From: Symsagittifera roscoffensis
Taxonomy: Eukaryota > Xenacoelomorpha > Acoela > Convolutidae
Assembly (NCBI RefSeq): GCF_963678635.1
Contig: NC_087063.1
Span: 15,817,006 to 15,881,005 of the forward strand
DNA length: 64,000 nucleotides
Reading direction: 5' to 3'
In this document: positions 1 through 8,928 of the stretch, piece after piece
Position numbering within the stretch: the first letter of the stretch is position 1
How the letters are laid out: each line of letters begins with the position of its first letter
Position numbers and translations under genes: made by a program
Notes under the pieces: generated by a model
What the model was told of the DNA's origin: nothing
Database searches by the model: none
The model's input: the letters and a program-made list of their open reading frames with translations, nothing else

Positions 1-2
1 AT

Positions 3-2096
3 ATTGATTCAACGGCAAAACTACCGGATGCATCACTCAATTCGATAGAGATAAAAGAGGCATTCTCCGACCAAGTAGTAATGACCAATGAAATACGCCA
101 ACAATTAGAGTCGCTGGGTCTTCTTGAGACTTACATGCTAAAACAAAATAAAATCGAAAATTCTGACGAACTGGAGGCGCAAGCGTTTGTACGATTAGTC
201 GGACCAACAATATCAGCAATTGATTACCCAGACCCTGCAGACTTATTTTCGGATTTGAGTGACAGAAGCGAACCACTGGATCTCAAACTTGAGCAAGAAA
301 AAGACCCTGATATTCAGGAGGTCAAGAACTGGATAACCGAAAACAAGATACGAGATCTGAAGTATGCTAGTAGCCGACGGAAAAAATATGCTAAACAAAT
401 CAACCGACTCGAACTCAAAGACGCAATTCTTTATAGAAAATTTTTCAATGACACTGGACAAGTTAAGTACCTGCAATACTGTCTACCGAAGCACCTGTGG
501 CAAGAAGTTGTGTATCGCCTACACAATTCGCCTAGTGGTGGACATATTGGCATGGGAAGAACATTGGAGGAATTTAGAAAACGATTCTACTTTCCAGGAT
601 TCACAGAATTTTTCGTGAACATAATAAGGAATTGTCTTACTTGCTTACAATTGAAAAAATCTTCGAGCAGGTACCAAACACCGCCGTTGCAACCGATATC
701 TTCATTGCAGTCATTTCCAGGAGAAATGATGCAAATTGATATCGTAGGACCATTCCAGTCACCAGTGTATAAATTTGTCCTAACGGGAATCGACGTGTTC
801 TCTAAATACCTTTTCGCAATGCCACTTACGAATGTGTCAGCCGATACGGTTGCAAGAGAACTGACCAAAATCTTCTTTACTCATAGTTACGTACCGAAAC
901 GAATTCTAGCAGACCTCGGAACAACGTTCACGTCGAAATTGATGCACGAACTTGCATCGCTGTTGGAAATCCAAGTGAGCCATGCTACCTTAAAGCATCC
1001 ACAGACAATTGGACTTGTTGAAAAATCCCATGGAGCACTCAAAAGGATCCTTAAACTCAATACAAACGAACAATGGTCTGATTGGCATAAGTACGTTCCA
1101 TTAGCAACATTTATTCATAATACATCGTACTATTCATCAATTGGATGTAGCCCTAGTGCAATCTTCCATGGACGAGACCCAATCAAACCTTTAGATCTTC
1201 GATTTTCAACCAAAGCACTAGAAGCAATCTCAGTCGAATCAGATTTTGTAACCGCTCTGCAGGATGCAATGTTAGAGAAGTTCAAAGAGACTAAACAAAA
1301 TATAATTGATGCATACCAATGCTATCGTGGATATTACGACCAAAAAGCATTAGCACAACCACTCAATCTTCACGCATTCTGTTTACTTCTTAACCCGAAA
1401 CTGACAACTCAATCCGAATTCGGAAGCCATTCCAAACAAGTCTGGATACCACTTTATCGAGTCGAAAAAGTACTGACAAATTCGAATTATCTTATAAGAA
1501 AAGTTGGAACTATTTATACACAATGTGTTCACCGAATTCGATTGAAACCAATCGTGCCTCAGCAAGCACCAGATGATTTGGAGAATCTTGACCCGACCAC
1601 GTTTATGACAGACCCCTCGCTGGGAAAGTATCGAGGCGAACCGGAACTTTTTGACGAATGCATACCACAATTACTCGAAGATTTTCATAACCCTACAACG
1701 GAGGAGCCGTCGCAGATTCAAGGTCCATCAAGTGTACAGCTATCCGTGCCACTAGGAGCAGCACCAGGTCCTGTAGTACCACCACCACCACCACCACCGC
1801 CGCCACCAGTTGTTCCTGCGCCACACCCAGTGGTAGCACCAGCGATACCCATCGTGGCACCACCACCTGCAGACGAAGCTAACGAGCAGATCGATAATGA
1901 AGATCCACACCGCGATATCCAGTTTCCAGACCCGGATGCACAGCCAAACAATGATGATACGCTCAATCTTGATTTGCTCTTCCAAGAACAGGAGCCTATA
2001 CAAACAGAAAACCAGAGACCTCAACGACAGGCCGCGTTTGAAGCACGTGACAGAATTCACGCCCAACAAGTACAATTTAATAAACGTGTCCAGTAA
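3..2096 (+). CDS. Pol polyprotein, 3' part with integrase (Ty3/gypsy-like LTR retroelement), 5' truncated by window
   Basis: The frame is open to the window edge, so the ATG at 81 is probably internal and protease, RT and RNase H lie upstream. Numbering from that Met (671 aa), an HHCC zinc-binding domain uses H148, H155, C185 and C188. The integrase core has the D,D35E triad D220 (motif QIDIVGP), D278 (ADLGTTF) and E314 (GLVEKSHG). This enzyme would insert element cDNA into host DNA. A distal region (about 350-490) has the look of gypsy integrase C-terminal sequence, followed by a low-complexity tail with a run of ten prolines (about 573-582). The stop is TAA at 2094-2096. The core is uninterrupted and all catalytic residues are present, so this copy may be young. 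Integrase identity is certain. Assignment to Ty3/gypsy rather than BEL/Pao rests on my reading of the core and on the downstream envelope. Confidence 0.93.
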   Translation: MDSTAKLPDASLNSIEIKEAFSDQVVMTNEIRQQLESLGLLETYMLKQNKIENSDELEAQAFVRLVGPTISAIDYPDPADLFSDLSDRSEPLDLKLEQEKDPDIQEVKNWITENKIRDLKYASSRRKKYAKQINRLELKDAILYRKFFNDTGQVKYLQYCLPKHLWQEVVYRLHNSPSGGHIGMGRTLEEFRKRFYFPGFTEFFVNIIRNCLTCLQLKKSSSRYQTPPLQPISSLQSFPGEMMQIDIVGPFQSPVYKFVLTGIDVFSKYLFAMPLTNVSADTVARELTKIFFTHSYVPKRILADLGTTFTSKLMHELASLLEIQVSHATLKHPQTIGLVEKSHGALKRILKLNTNEQWSDWHKYVPLATFIHNTSYYSSIGCSPSAIFHGRDPIKPLDLRFSTKALEAISVESDFVTALQDAMLEKFKETKQNIIDAYQCYRGYYDQKALAQPLNLHAFCLLLNPKLTTQSEFGSHSKQVWIPLYRVEKVLTNSNYLIRKVGTIYTQCVHRIRLKPIVPQQAPDDLENLDPTTFMTDPSLGKYRGEPELFDECIPQLLEDFHNPTTEEPSQIQGPSSVQLSVPLGAAPGPVVPPPPPPPPPPVVPAPHPVVAPAIPIVAPPPADEANEQIDNEDPHRDIQFPDPDAQPNNDDTLNLDLLFQEQEPIQTENQRPQRQAAFEARDRIHAQQVQFNKRVQ

Positions 2097-2138
2097 CGTG
2101 AAATCACACCACCACCGTTAATAGTACGACGATACGGA

Positions 2139-2831
2139 ATGCGAACGCTCGGAGGACATGAAAAGGCACCAACCACATTTACGTCACGACATAACGCAGC
2201 GGCGCGAAAAAAGTCGATCCAAGAACAAGCCGCTATCGCAAACGAAAACTTAAGTTTAAATCGCGAAGAAAAAGGAAACGTGATAAAAAATAGTGTGAAG
2301 CGTGCGAAGCAGTCATTATTAGGACACCGACGTAGCGAAAACCGTAATGACCAAACAGAGGATGGACAAGGACCATCTACTCTAAATTCAATCGAAACAC
2401 CGACGAACATTGTCATCGGAAGTGGTGATATCCTCAGATTCCCTGGCGCAATTGCACACTGCGTATCGAGTGATTTCGTAATGGGCAAAGGATTAGCAAA
2501 ACAGATCGTAACGGCCTACCCCGAAATAAAACCATCACTTTCCTCTATCGAAAACCCTCAAATAGGATCCTCGATCGGATATTTTGAGCCATCTAGCGAC
2601 AGATACATCTACAATTTAGTCACGAAAAAACTGTATTTCGAAACACCCTCATATTATCATCTATCAGTGAGCCTATGTCAATTGCGAAGGCAACTTAATC
2701 GTCACGGAATTAAGCAAGTAGCATTACCGAAACTTGGATGCGGACTTGACGGACGGAATTTTGAACGCGTTTATCGGATGATATTGGACGTTTTTCTGTT
2801 TACGAACATTACAGTCTACCTGTACGTGTAA
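2139..2831 (+). CDS. Macrodomain protein, TARG1/OARD1-like ADP-ribosyl hydrolase, carried by the retroelement
   Basis: This 230-aa ORF starts 42 nt after the pol stop, in the same frame but separated by further stops. Residues 1-88 are basic, polar and probably disordered. Residues 89-230 match a TARG1-type macrodomain: the ADP-ribose-binding start GSGDIL (94-99), the loop AHCVSSDFVMGKGLA (106-120), YIYNLVTKK (156-164) and LPKLGCGLD (196-204). In TARG1 the catalytic residues are a Lys in the ITKK motif and the Asp of GCGLD; both are present here (K163/K164 and D204). The family removes ADP-ribose from acidic side chains and hydrolyses O-acetyl-ADP-ribose; the related DarG antitoxin removes it from DNA. 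Inference: the element uses it against host ADP-ribosylation. It may be translated from a spliced subgenomic RNA. Fold assignment is strong; the role is speculative. Confidence 0.88.
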   Translation: MRTLGGHEKAPTTFTSRHNAAARKKSIQEQAAIANENLSLNREEKGNVIKNSVKRAKQSLLGHRRSENRNDQTEDGQGPSTLNSIETPTNIVIGSGDILRFPGAIAHCVSSDFVMGKGLAKQIVTAYPEIKPSLSSIENPQIGSSIGYFEPSSDRYIYNLVTKKLYFETPSYYHLSVSLCQLRRQLNRHGIKQVALPKLGCGLDGRNFERVYRMILDVFLFTNITVYLYV

Positions 2832-3826
2832 TATTAAACCTAACCTGTCTATTACGCTGCCCCCACAAATGATGAGACAGACAGTTCGAACGACTTCAGG
2901 AAGAAAACGACACAGCCATGATGAAAATGATGAACATGATTAGTCGTCTCTTCTTGAATTCTAGAACAAAAATGTAAAATGTCATTTTGTGTATACGGTC
3001 AAGCGATCATGTTACAGCACATTGGATGACACCATCTCCATGGCATCACTCCAAAAACCACCACTCAAACAGTTCATTGAAGAGTTATAATAAATGAAAA
3101 AAGCGTTTTACTGCGAAAATTATGGAAAATTCTCAAAATATCTTGAATTGATGCGCAAAAAACTTAACAAAATACCTGAGCAGCCCGTATACACTCTCCC
3201 CGTTCACTTGGGTGGTTACTGGGACAGCAGCAACATTCACCGAGATAAAAAGACGGAAAAAACTAGATAAAAACGCTAAAAAAATGAAAATTTGAGAAAA
3301 AGTGACTGAATAAAATAGTCGTAAAGTCCTTAAAAATAAAATCAGACACGCTTACTGGGGCCTTACGCTCACACTGCACAGCGACCAAACGGACATTGCG
3401 AAAATGAGTGCAGGAAAGCGAATTTTGACAACACCTAATGCCCAGAATATCGGAAAAACCGAAAAAAACACGAAAATCCCCGACTTTGAAAATCGATAAC
3501 TTCCGAAAAAATAACTTTAGGCCGAAAAACTCTTCAACAACGGTAGGTTATCGACCCTTCCCCGTCGATCTAGCATGGTTAGAACAAAACTGAGAAAGAA
3601 AAATTTTTTTTTCCGCTCCCATGCATATGACCATATTTTGAAAAAATATCCGCAAAAAAACACACATGCTGACTATCGTAGACCAAGCCTAACAGTCTGA
3701 GATCGCGTACGGGAGCTCTAGAAACCCTCACGAAGCAATTAGAGCAACATAAAGACTAAATTATACACAAATAAAATGAAAATGGCAGTTTGAATCTGAT
3801 ATGCGAAAATTTACGGGAATGAGTTT
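2832..3826. other. Non-coding spacer between macrodomain ORF and antisense OTU gene
   Basis: About 1 kb without an ORF above 70 codons on either strand. A poly(A) signal AATAAA at 3089-3094 lies 258 nt after the macrodomain stop on the + strand. The rest would hold the 3' UTR of the antisense gene. I see no internal repeat or recognisable domain. Confidence 0.5.
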
Positions 3827-5193
3827 TTACTCAGAGTCCTCTGCGGACCCATAGTCGACCAACGGGCCACCACGGAGCCTTTTACGAGCCTTGGGCTCAA
3901 TCTCGCCGCCCACTTTGGACGCGTTAAACTTGCCAGCCGAACTAAACGAGATATATGGAAAAAAAATTTGAACGAAAAAAGACGATAATCACGCAAAACG
4001 AAAACGCTAAAGACCATTAACGCACCTGTTTTCGGGCACATCGATTAGGGGCTCAGTATGGTAAGGAGCGCCAATTCTCTTACATGACGCTTGCAAGAAA
4101 ATGCACCCTCTCGAACCAGCGACTTCATCGCTGCAGGCGTACCGGAACCAAGCACCGTCATCTTCATATTTCCAATACACCATGATGTCTACTTCGAGAA
4201 AGACGGCGGCACCAAGGAACTATAAAAACGATTCACTACTAAAAAGGAGCAAAATGAAGGAACCAATGCCCAATTAACGAACACATGAAGTATATATACC
4301 CAGTGATCGCCTACAGCCAGTTCATTGTTCATGTAGTAGGTGATCTCGAATATGTTCGGGACATATCCGATTCGGGCCTCGCAAATATCACGGAAATCCG
4401 ACTGCAACATTCGTCTCCCAATCAGCTTACGGATTGGCCGACACTTATCCTTTGCTGATGAATTTTCTGAAACATGAATATCAAGAAAAAATTTCGAAAC
4501 AAAATTACATTTTCCGAAAAACAATGTGTTGAAACTATGATATTACTTGATTTTGTCCCCACTATCGCGTAAAACAATGAGGAGAACACACAGCGGCTGG
4601 CGCCCTCCGCATTAAGGGACGATTCGGGGCCGTTCGGGATGCCAGGGACGAACATCACAGTCGGCAGCCCGTCCATTTTGTTGCCACGGAACTTATAGCC
4701 AAGTTCCTCGCACAGGCTTCTTTTGCGTTCTGTGCCAAATGCCCTACACTTAACGTTCCCGGCTGAATAGTACTTGATAAAGCATTCGTGACAATTACGC
4801 AGAAATCTAAATCCAAGAATTCAAATTTGAAAAAAAAAAAAATCGGAAGGAGAACATTGTTTTTCGCGATACTAACTCTTTCACACCAGCCGCCATCCCA
4901 CCTAGATGCATTGGCACGAAAAGACCCTTTTTCCTCGCACATGTAACCAAGGTTTCAATATCCTTCACGTGCTCGGGCTTCGACCAATGTAATCGGTGAA
5001 GGGCACGTGCGATATCCTCCGGAGTCGCCAACTCTAAGCTCGTCTTACGGTCCACTACTCTCCCATCATCATCTAGTCGAAGGGATCGACTAACTGACCG
5101 CAAATACTCCATTTCCTGGCCAGTGTATTTCGTTAGCGCATTGCGATCATTATTTAAGAAAAATTGCAAAGCCTCCAACTGTAATGATTCCAT
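3827..5193 (-). CDS. Five-exon antisense gene: integrase-type HHCC zinc finger fused to OTU-like cysteine peptidase
   Basis: Exons read on the - strand are 5193-4877, 4806-4547, 4466-4300, 4219-4026 and 3941-3827. The four introns (70, 80, 80 and 84 nt) all have GT/AG ends and compatible phases, giving an uninterrupted 350-aa protein. Residues about 25-114 resemble the region before a retroelement integrase core, with H69, H75, C111 and C114 spaced as an H2C2 zinc finger. Residues about 140-310 look like an OTU fold: nucleophile candidate C178 in AEGASRCVFSSLFYAI, a central helix (RPIRKLIGRRM), WKYEDDGAWF, then CIFLQ and H302 in PYHTEPLIDV. The usual DG-x-C motif is altered here (E-G-A-S-R-C), so activity is uncertain. 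A basic patch, KARKRLRGG (331-339), could be a nuclear signal. OTU enzymes cleave ubiquitin or ubiquitin-like chains. The gene model is strong; the OTU call is from motifs only. Confidence 0.72.
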
Positions 5194-5801
5194 TGTTCAA
5201 TTAATCTGAAGAACAATTTTGTTGATTAGATTGAGCATTTTGTAAATTTTGATCTAAATGGCACATCGTCAAACGAAGCACCAGTTCGCACTTCATCAAA
5301 TTCAGCCATTTACCAAGGAGTGTCACTAGTTTTAACCGGTGGCACCTGAAGGTACCTTTGGAAAAAACTAGAAACTTTTCTTACAGTAGTTACTAATCAT
5401 TTGAGAAAAGTCACCTATAGCCGTAAAAGCCATCAGATGCCCTCTCAAACGAATAACCGGTCAACTCAAGCACAACACCCTGTGGTTCCTGAGAAGGAGC
5501 CCTGCGGATGTTCTACTCAAGTATACGACCGATCACGAAAATCGAATTTTAATTTGAAATGAACGAGTCAACATGAAATCATGAAATGACGAATGATGTA
5601 TACTTACCAAAACAGAAGAAAAGTTATCTAAAGCAAAAAACCTAGGTTGAACGCACACCAATATATATATTAGAGTTCGGAAGTTTAAAATTCGAAAAGG
5701 AAGCAAAGAAGTAAATTAAACTAAACTAAAACAAAAACAACCTGCCTATACGGCTAATTCTATTGAGAGTTCACGTAACTCAGTTTTATTTTGTTTCTAC
5801 T
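5194..5801. other. Non-coding stretch upstream of the OTU gene
   Basis: AT-rich sequence 5' of the antisense OTU gene start. It should contain that gene's promoter or 5' UTR. No ORF, clear promoter element or repeat stands out. Confidence 0.4.
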
Positions 5802-6020
5802 TCACCGCCGGCGAAAGAGCACACACCCGACAACAACAAGCAGCACCCAGGCTACGAAGACGGCCACACACACAAGCCAGGGCCCAGCAGCCTCACTCTC
5901 CGCCAAGGGAGGGCACACAGCAGAACGCTGGGACCACAAAGGCCCAGCGGCAGAAACAACGTAACTGCCATTACGGCAACAAAACACAGAAGTGTTGCCA
6001 TAAGCAACAACAAAGCACAT
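5802..6020 (-). CDS. Putative small single-pass membrane protein (72 aa), antisense
   Basis: This short ORF lies in the most GC-rich patch of the element. Residues 48-69 form one strongly hydrophobic stretch (WLVCVAVFVAWVLLVVVGCV), followed at once by LFRRR and the stop. That is the layout of a C-terminally anchored membrane protein with positive charges on the cytosolic side. There are four Cys before the anchor and one Ser/Pro-rich linker. A good acceptor-like TTTTTTCAG lies just 5' of the ATG on this strand (about 6030-6040), so the ORF may be the last exon of a spliced transcript. The overlapping + strand ORF at 5763-6047 has a biased composition and is probably a shadow. Real expression is unproven and I recognise no family. 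Confidence 0.35.
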   Translation of the reverse strand: MCFVVAYGNTSVFCCRNGSYVVSAAGPLWSQRSAVCPPLAESEAAGPWLVCVAVFVAWVLLVVVGCVLFRRR

Positions 6021-6199
6021 TTTTCAACAACTGAAAAAATCTCTTAGTTAACATTCAGACCAACTCAAGTACATTTTACCTGTTGACACTCAATTTAAAA
6101 GAGTTTAAAGCTAAAACAAACAGAAAGCAGTTATTCACTTATTGTCTACTTATACAAACTTACACATGCATGACTTGAATTTTGACACTTGTACCATTC

Positions 6200-6511
6200 T
6201 TAACCCTCTAACACCTGCTCCACAGCGGACATCACTTCGGCCGGTACGCGCGAACTTAGGGATGTTATCAACGTATTGTTGAGATCGGCGAAGAACAACG
6301 TCACGTGTGGAACTCCGTATGACGTCAAGGATGCATAAAACACCCAATCGTCCAAATACCTAGCCAACACATTTGCCAACCTAACTTCTAAATCCCATAT
6401 CTTGTCCATAATCAAATCTTCAACGGCCTCAGACACATTTTTTGGAAGACCGTCCACCCAAAAATCAATTATGAACTGGACACGAAGTTCTAGAGCCAAT
6501 TGGAGCTGCAT
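6200..6511 (-). CDS. Hypothetical antisense protein, 103 aa
   Basis: Complete ORF from ATG (6511) to TAA on the - strand. It is predicted mostly helical, with alternating hydrophobic residues, many acidic side chains, no signal peptide and no Cys. I do not recognise a family. Position supports reality: it is in the same orientation as the OTU gene and the small membrane ORF, and it diverges from the 106-aa sense ORF across about 320 nt. A CAG|GTGTTA donor-like site near its 3' end would allow splicing to a downstream antisense exon. Confidence 0.4.
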   Translation of the reverse strand: MQLQLALELRVQFIIDFWVDGLPKNVSEAVEDLIMDKIWDLEVRLANVLARYLDDWVFYASLTSYGVPHVTLFFADLNNTLITSLSSRVPAEVMSAVEQVLEG

Positions 6512-6829
6512 TTTTATTTTCAGTCAAAGTGGCGATGTTAAGTTCAATCAAACTGGCGATATTCAAATATAAAGTTCAAGATATATTTACAAACAACCAA
6601 ACAAATAAACCCGATAAACCATTGTTAGAGTAAATGTCACCGAAAACCATATTTCTACCAATTTGGAACGATCACCAAACATCCTGTTCATTTGGTACAA
6701 TTTGGCACAAAGTAAATGCCACGACACCCACCAAATGGATTCGACAAACGAATTATATTTTGACAAGTTTGACCTGATGACAACCGAACAAAATATAAGC
6801 CTTCAGAAATTACCATTTTAAACAACTTC
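6512..6829. promoter_or_regulatory. Divergent intergenic region between antisense and sense accessory ORFs (possible bidirectional promoter)
   Basis: About 320 nt separate the ATG at 6511 (-) from the ATG at 6830 (+). It is AT-rich, and a short phrase (TCAA..GGCGATRTT) occurs twice at about 6523-6565. No canonical TATA box was pinned down. The promoter role is inferred only from the divergent arrangement. Confidence 0.25.
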
Positions 6830-7150
6830 ATGAATAGCGAAGAATTTCAAAATCTGGTGCACTCAATTCAGAATTCAGAATTATTGTCGGAAATTCCCTA
6901 CAACATTGATCTAATCGGTTTTGGCGAACCCCATCTGAATTACTCAGGTGAAGTTCACTCAGTGTACTCTTGTGAAGATCATTTAATCCTGATTATCATT
7001 GCCTACTCAGTGGGTGATTCGCGTATGATAGTTACTTGCCGATTCAATACGATCTCAGAATTCGAAAACATCAGCTTTGAATTACAGACAAACGCCTTCC
7101 TGGGACTCCAAAACACCAACTACTCAATAGTTTATGAAACATCATCCTAG
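6830..7150 (+). CDS. Hypothetical protein, 106 aa, overlapping the env start
   Basis: ORF of 106 codons that overlaps the first 17 nt of the envelope ORF in another frame. It has a beta-rich, acidic composition, with a central hydrophobic strand (HLILIIIAYSVGDSRMIVTC) and no signal peptide. No family recognised. Tight overlap with env suggests a shared transcript, as for small accessory ORFs in complex retroviruses. It could also be a remnant or part of a spliced leader exon for env. Confidence 0.4.
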   Translation: MNSEEFQNLVHSIQNSELLSEIPYNIDLIGFGEPHLNYSGEVHSVYSCEDHLILIIIAYSVGDSRMIVTCRFNTISEFENISFELQTNAFLGLQNTNYSIVYETSS

Positions 7151-7925
7151 CTGTAAGTCTACGTCAATAGTCATGATCGAAGCCACCACCCTCATTGTTC
7201 TTGTATTTCTTGCCAACACATCTTATGCGAGCGAATATGAAGATGCTTTGAAGACGGGAATAATTTTTCATAAAGATAGTCAGATCTTACTAGCCGAAAA
7301 GTTTATCAACGCAGAATTCCTAGTTCCATTCCCAAGTTACAATTTCACGATCCAAGATAATGTAACGCAACTTCTTTCCATCTTGTCAACGAAATGGAAA
7401 TCCAAATCAACAGATTGTAAACTCAGTTTCGCGAAGACATTCAACGCCAGTGTTGATTCTTTCAATGTCGACTGGATGCTCCGAAAGCTCCAGGTTGAAA
7501 TACAACTAGCACAAAAAGAAGTTTCGACTATCAAAGTTGAGACCTCCCATTTCCTATTCAACGAAAATGACGAAGATCAATCACGAAAAAGACGAGGAAT
7601 AATGTCAAAACTAGCCGCCATCGCAGGAATCGGACTTTTCGGACCAGGAATCTTCATGGACGATTCATCAAGTTGCGGACTATTGGGAATCTTTGGCACT
7701 TGTCAAGACAACAGCCGCGCCAATGCACAGAACATCAAGGAACTACATGAGTTCACTACTCGACTGACAGACCACGTAGTCGAATTTGAAGAACAGGTCA
7801 ATGAAAAATTCTTTCTGGTTGCTGACAAACTCGCGGAAGTTAATGCCATCCAGCAGGAAATGATCCAAAATCAGCAGGAAAATTGGAAAGTGACAGCACA
7901 ACTTCGAAATCTTGCGCGATTGTGA
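7134..7925 (+). CDS. Envelope-like glycoprotein, N-terminal segment with furin-type site
   Basis: 263-aa open segment. A hydrophobic signal peptide spans about residues 15-32 (from the internal Met 14). N-glycosylation sequons occur near residues 70, 76 and 104. A dibasic RKRR site at 151-154 is followed by a hydrophobic, Gly/Ala-rich stretch (155-174) in the position of a fusion peptide. Then come two or three Cys and a heptad-like helical region (about 197-250) that would trimerise. This order matches F-type fusion glycoproteins of errantivirus-like elements and baculoviruses. The frame ends at TGA 7923-7925, well before any membrane anchor. The rest of the protein continues in a different frame downstream, so this copy either has an intron here or is broken. 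Confidence 0.72.
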   Translation: MKHHPSCKSTSIVMIEATTLIVLVFLANTSYASEYEDALKTGIIFHKDSQILLAEKFINAEFLVPFPSYNFTIQDNVTQLLSILSTKWKSKSTDCKLSFAKTFNASVDSFNVDWMLRKLQVEIQLAQKEVSTIKVETSHFLFNENDEDQSRKRRGIMSKLAAIAGIGLFGPGIFMDDSSSCGLLGIFGTCQDNSRANAQNIKELHEFTTRLTDHVVEFEEQVNEKFFLVADKLAEVNAIQQEMIQNQQENWKVTAQLRNLARL

Positions 7926-8049
7926 TCAGTACCTGTTCTCGAATCAACAATTGAATTTCAATTTTGATACTGCAGCCTCTCTCCTCTCTCTTCTGTACTC
8001 AGATGTCAAGAGTTAAAGGGCAGCGCTGTACGCTTTTAAGACGAACATT

Positions 8050-8928
8050 ATGAATGCCATCCCTACGCTTTTAGACAAGAGACTCACGATGTCATTGGTC
8101 CCCAGAGACTCTCTGATAGCAATCCTGAATTCAGTTTACGACAGCCAAAAAGACGCAACGGACAGACTGACTCTAGCCATCCCAACAACCGAGCTTCACT
8201 CGTACTATGACGCAAAACTGCTTCGAGATGTTGTAACAGTTGATGAAGGCCTGCTAATGACACTAGCGATACCGATGTCGTCCAGTCTAACTGTCTTTTC
8301 GGTTTATCGAGCTCATTTAATCCCGATGCCACAGCCGGGACAGAAGGATGCAATCAGATGGAAGACCGAGGGAGACTACTTCGCAGTCTCTGAGAACGGA
8401 ATGGAAACCTCAGTGCTCACACGAGAGCAGTATGAGAAATGCCTCGGTTCATCAAGGTATAGGATCTGTCATCAAACCATGCAGACACAGATGAGCAGAT
8501 CCTCTTGTCTATCTAACTTATTCTGGCCAAACCCTGTAGCAGCCTTGACGGTCTGTGAGACGGAAAAAGTCATTCTGCCTACGCCGGAACGAGCCACGAA
8601 TTTGGGATACGGTATCTGGCTAATCACATCAGCCTCTTCGTCATTCTCTTTGTGGGAGTACAACCTGCATGAGGTTCATACTCCATCCCGCAGAGAGCAT
8701 TCAGGATGCAACATTTGCATCATTACTTTGGATTGCAGGACGCAATTAACAACTAGAAATATCAAGATCAGACCAGATCTGGAAAGTTGTGACAAAATTC
8801 CAGCAAGACGAATCAATGTCACACTGTCTGATCCATTGGAACACCTACTCTCTACAATTCCGGAAATTAATGAGTTACCATACTTTGAATCAAAACGGAC
8901 GCCGGAATTAGACTTTTGGAACAAGTGA
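8050..8928 (+). pseudogene. Envelope-like glycoprotein, middle ectodomain segment in another frame
   Basis: 292 codons in frame 1, after a gap of about 125 nt with stops following the first envelope segment (frame 0). Content fits the distal ectodomain of an F-type envelope: Leu/Pro-rich LVPRDSLIAIL, several Cys spaced through about 130-250, and a sequon (NVT). It lacks a signal peptide and an anchor, so it cannot be a complete protein alone. The gap could be a short intron, since pyrimidine-rich CTCTCCTCTCTCTTCTG followed by TACTCAG lies at about 7978-8001. A frameshift is the alternative. Start is approximate. Confidence 0.6.

Noticed and set aside
2094-2138. Translation of the macrodomain as a readthrough extension of pol
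   Set aside because: Although in the same frame, the gap holds the TAA at 2094 plus further in-frame stops (TAA and TAG around 2118-2124), so simple readthrough is unlikely.
3811-4041. Antisense ORF at this place as an independent gene
   Set aside because: It is in a different frame from the spliced OTU model, which explains the exon sequence with correct phases.
5763-6047. A + strand ORF rich in His, Pro and Thr
   Set aside because: It overlaps the antisense membrane ORF and its composition is explained by that GC-rich patch. No domain seen.
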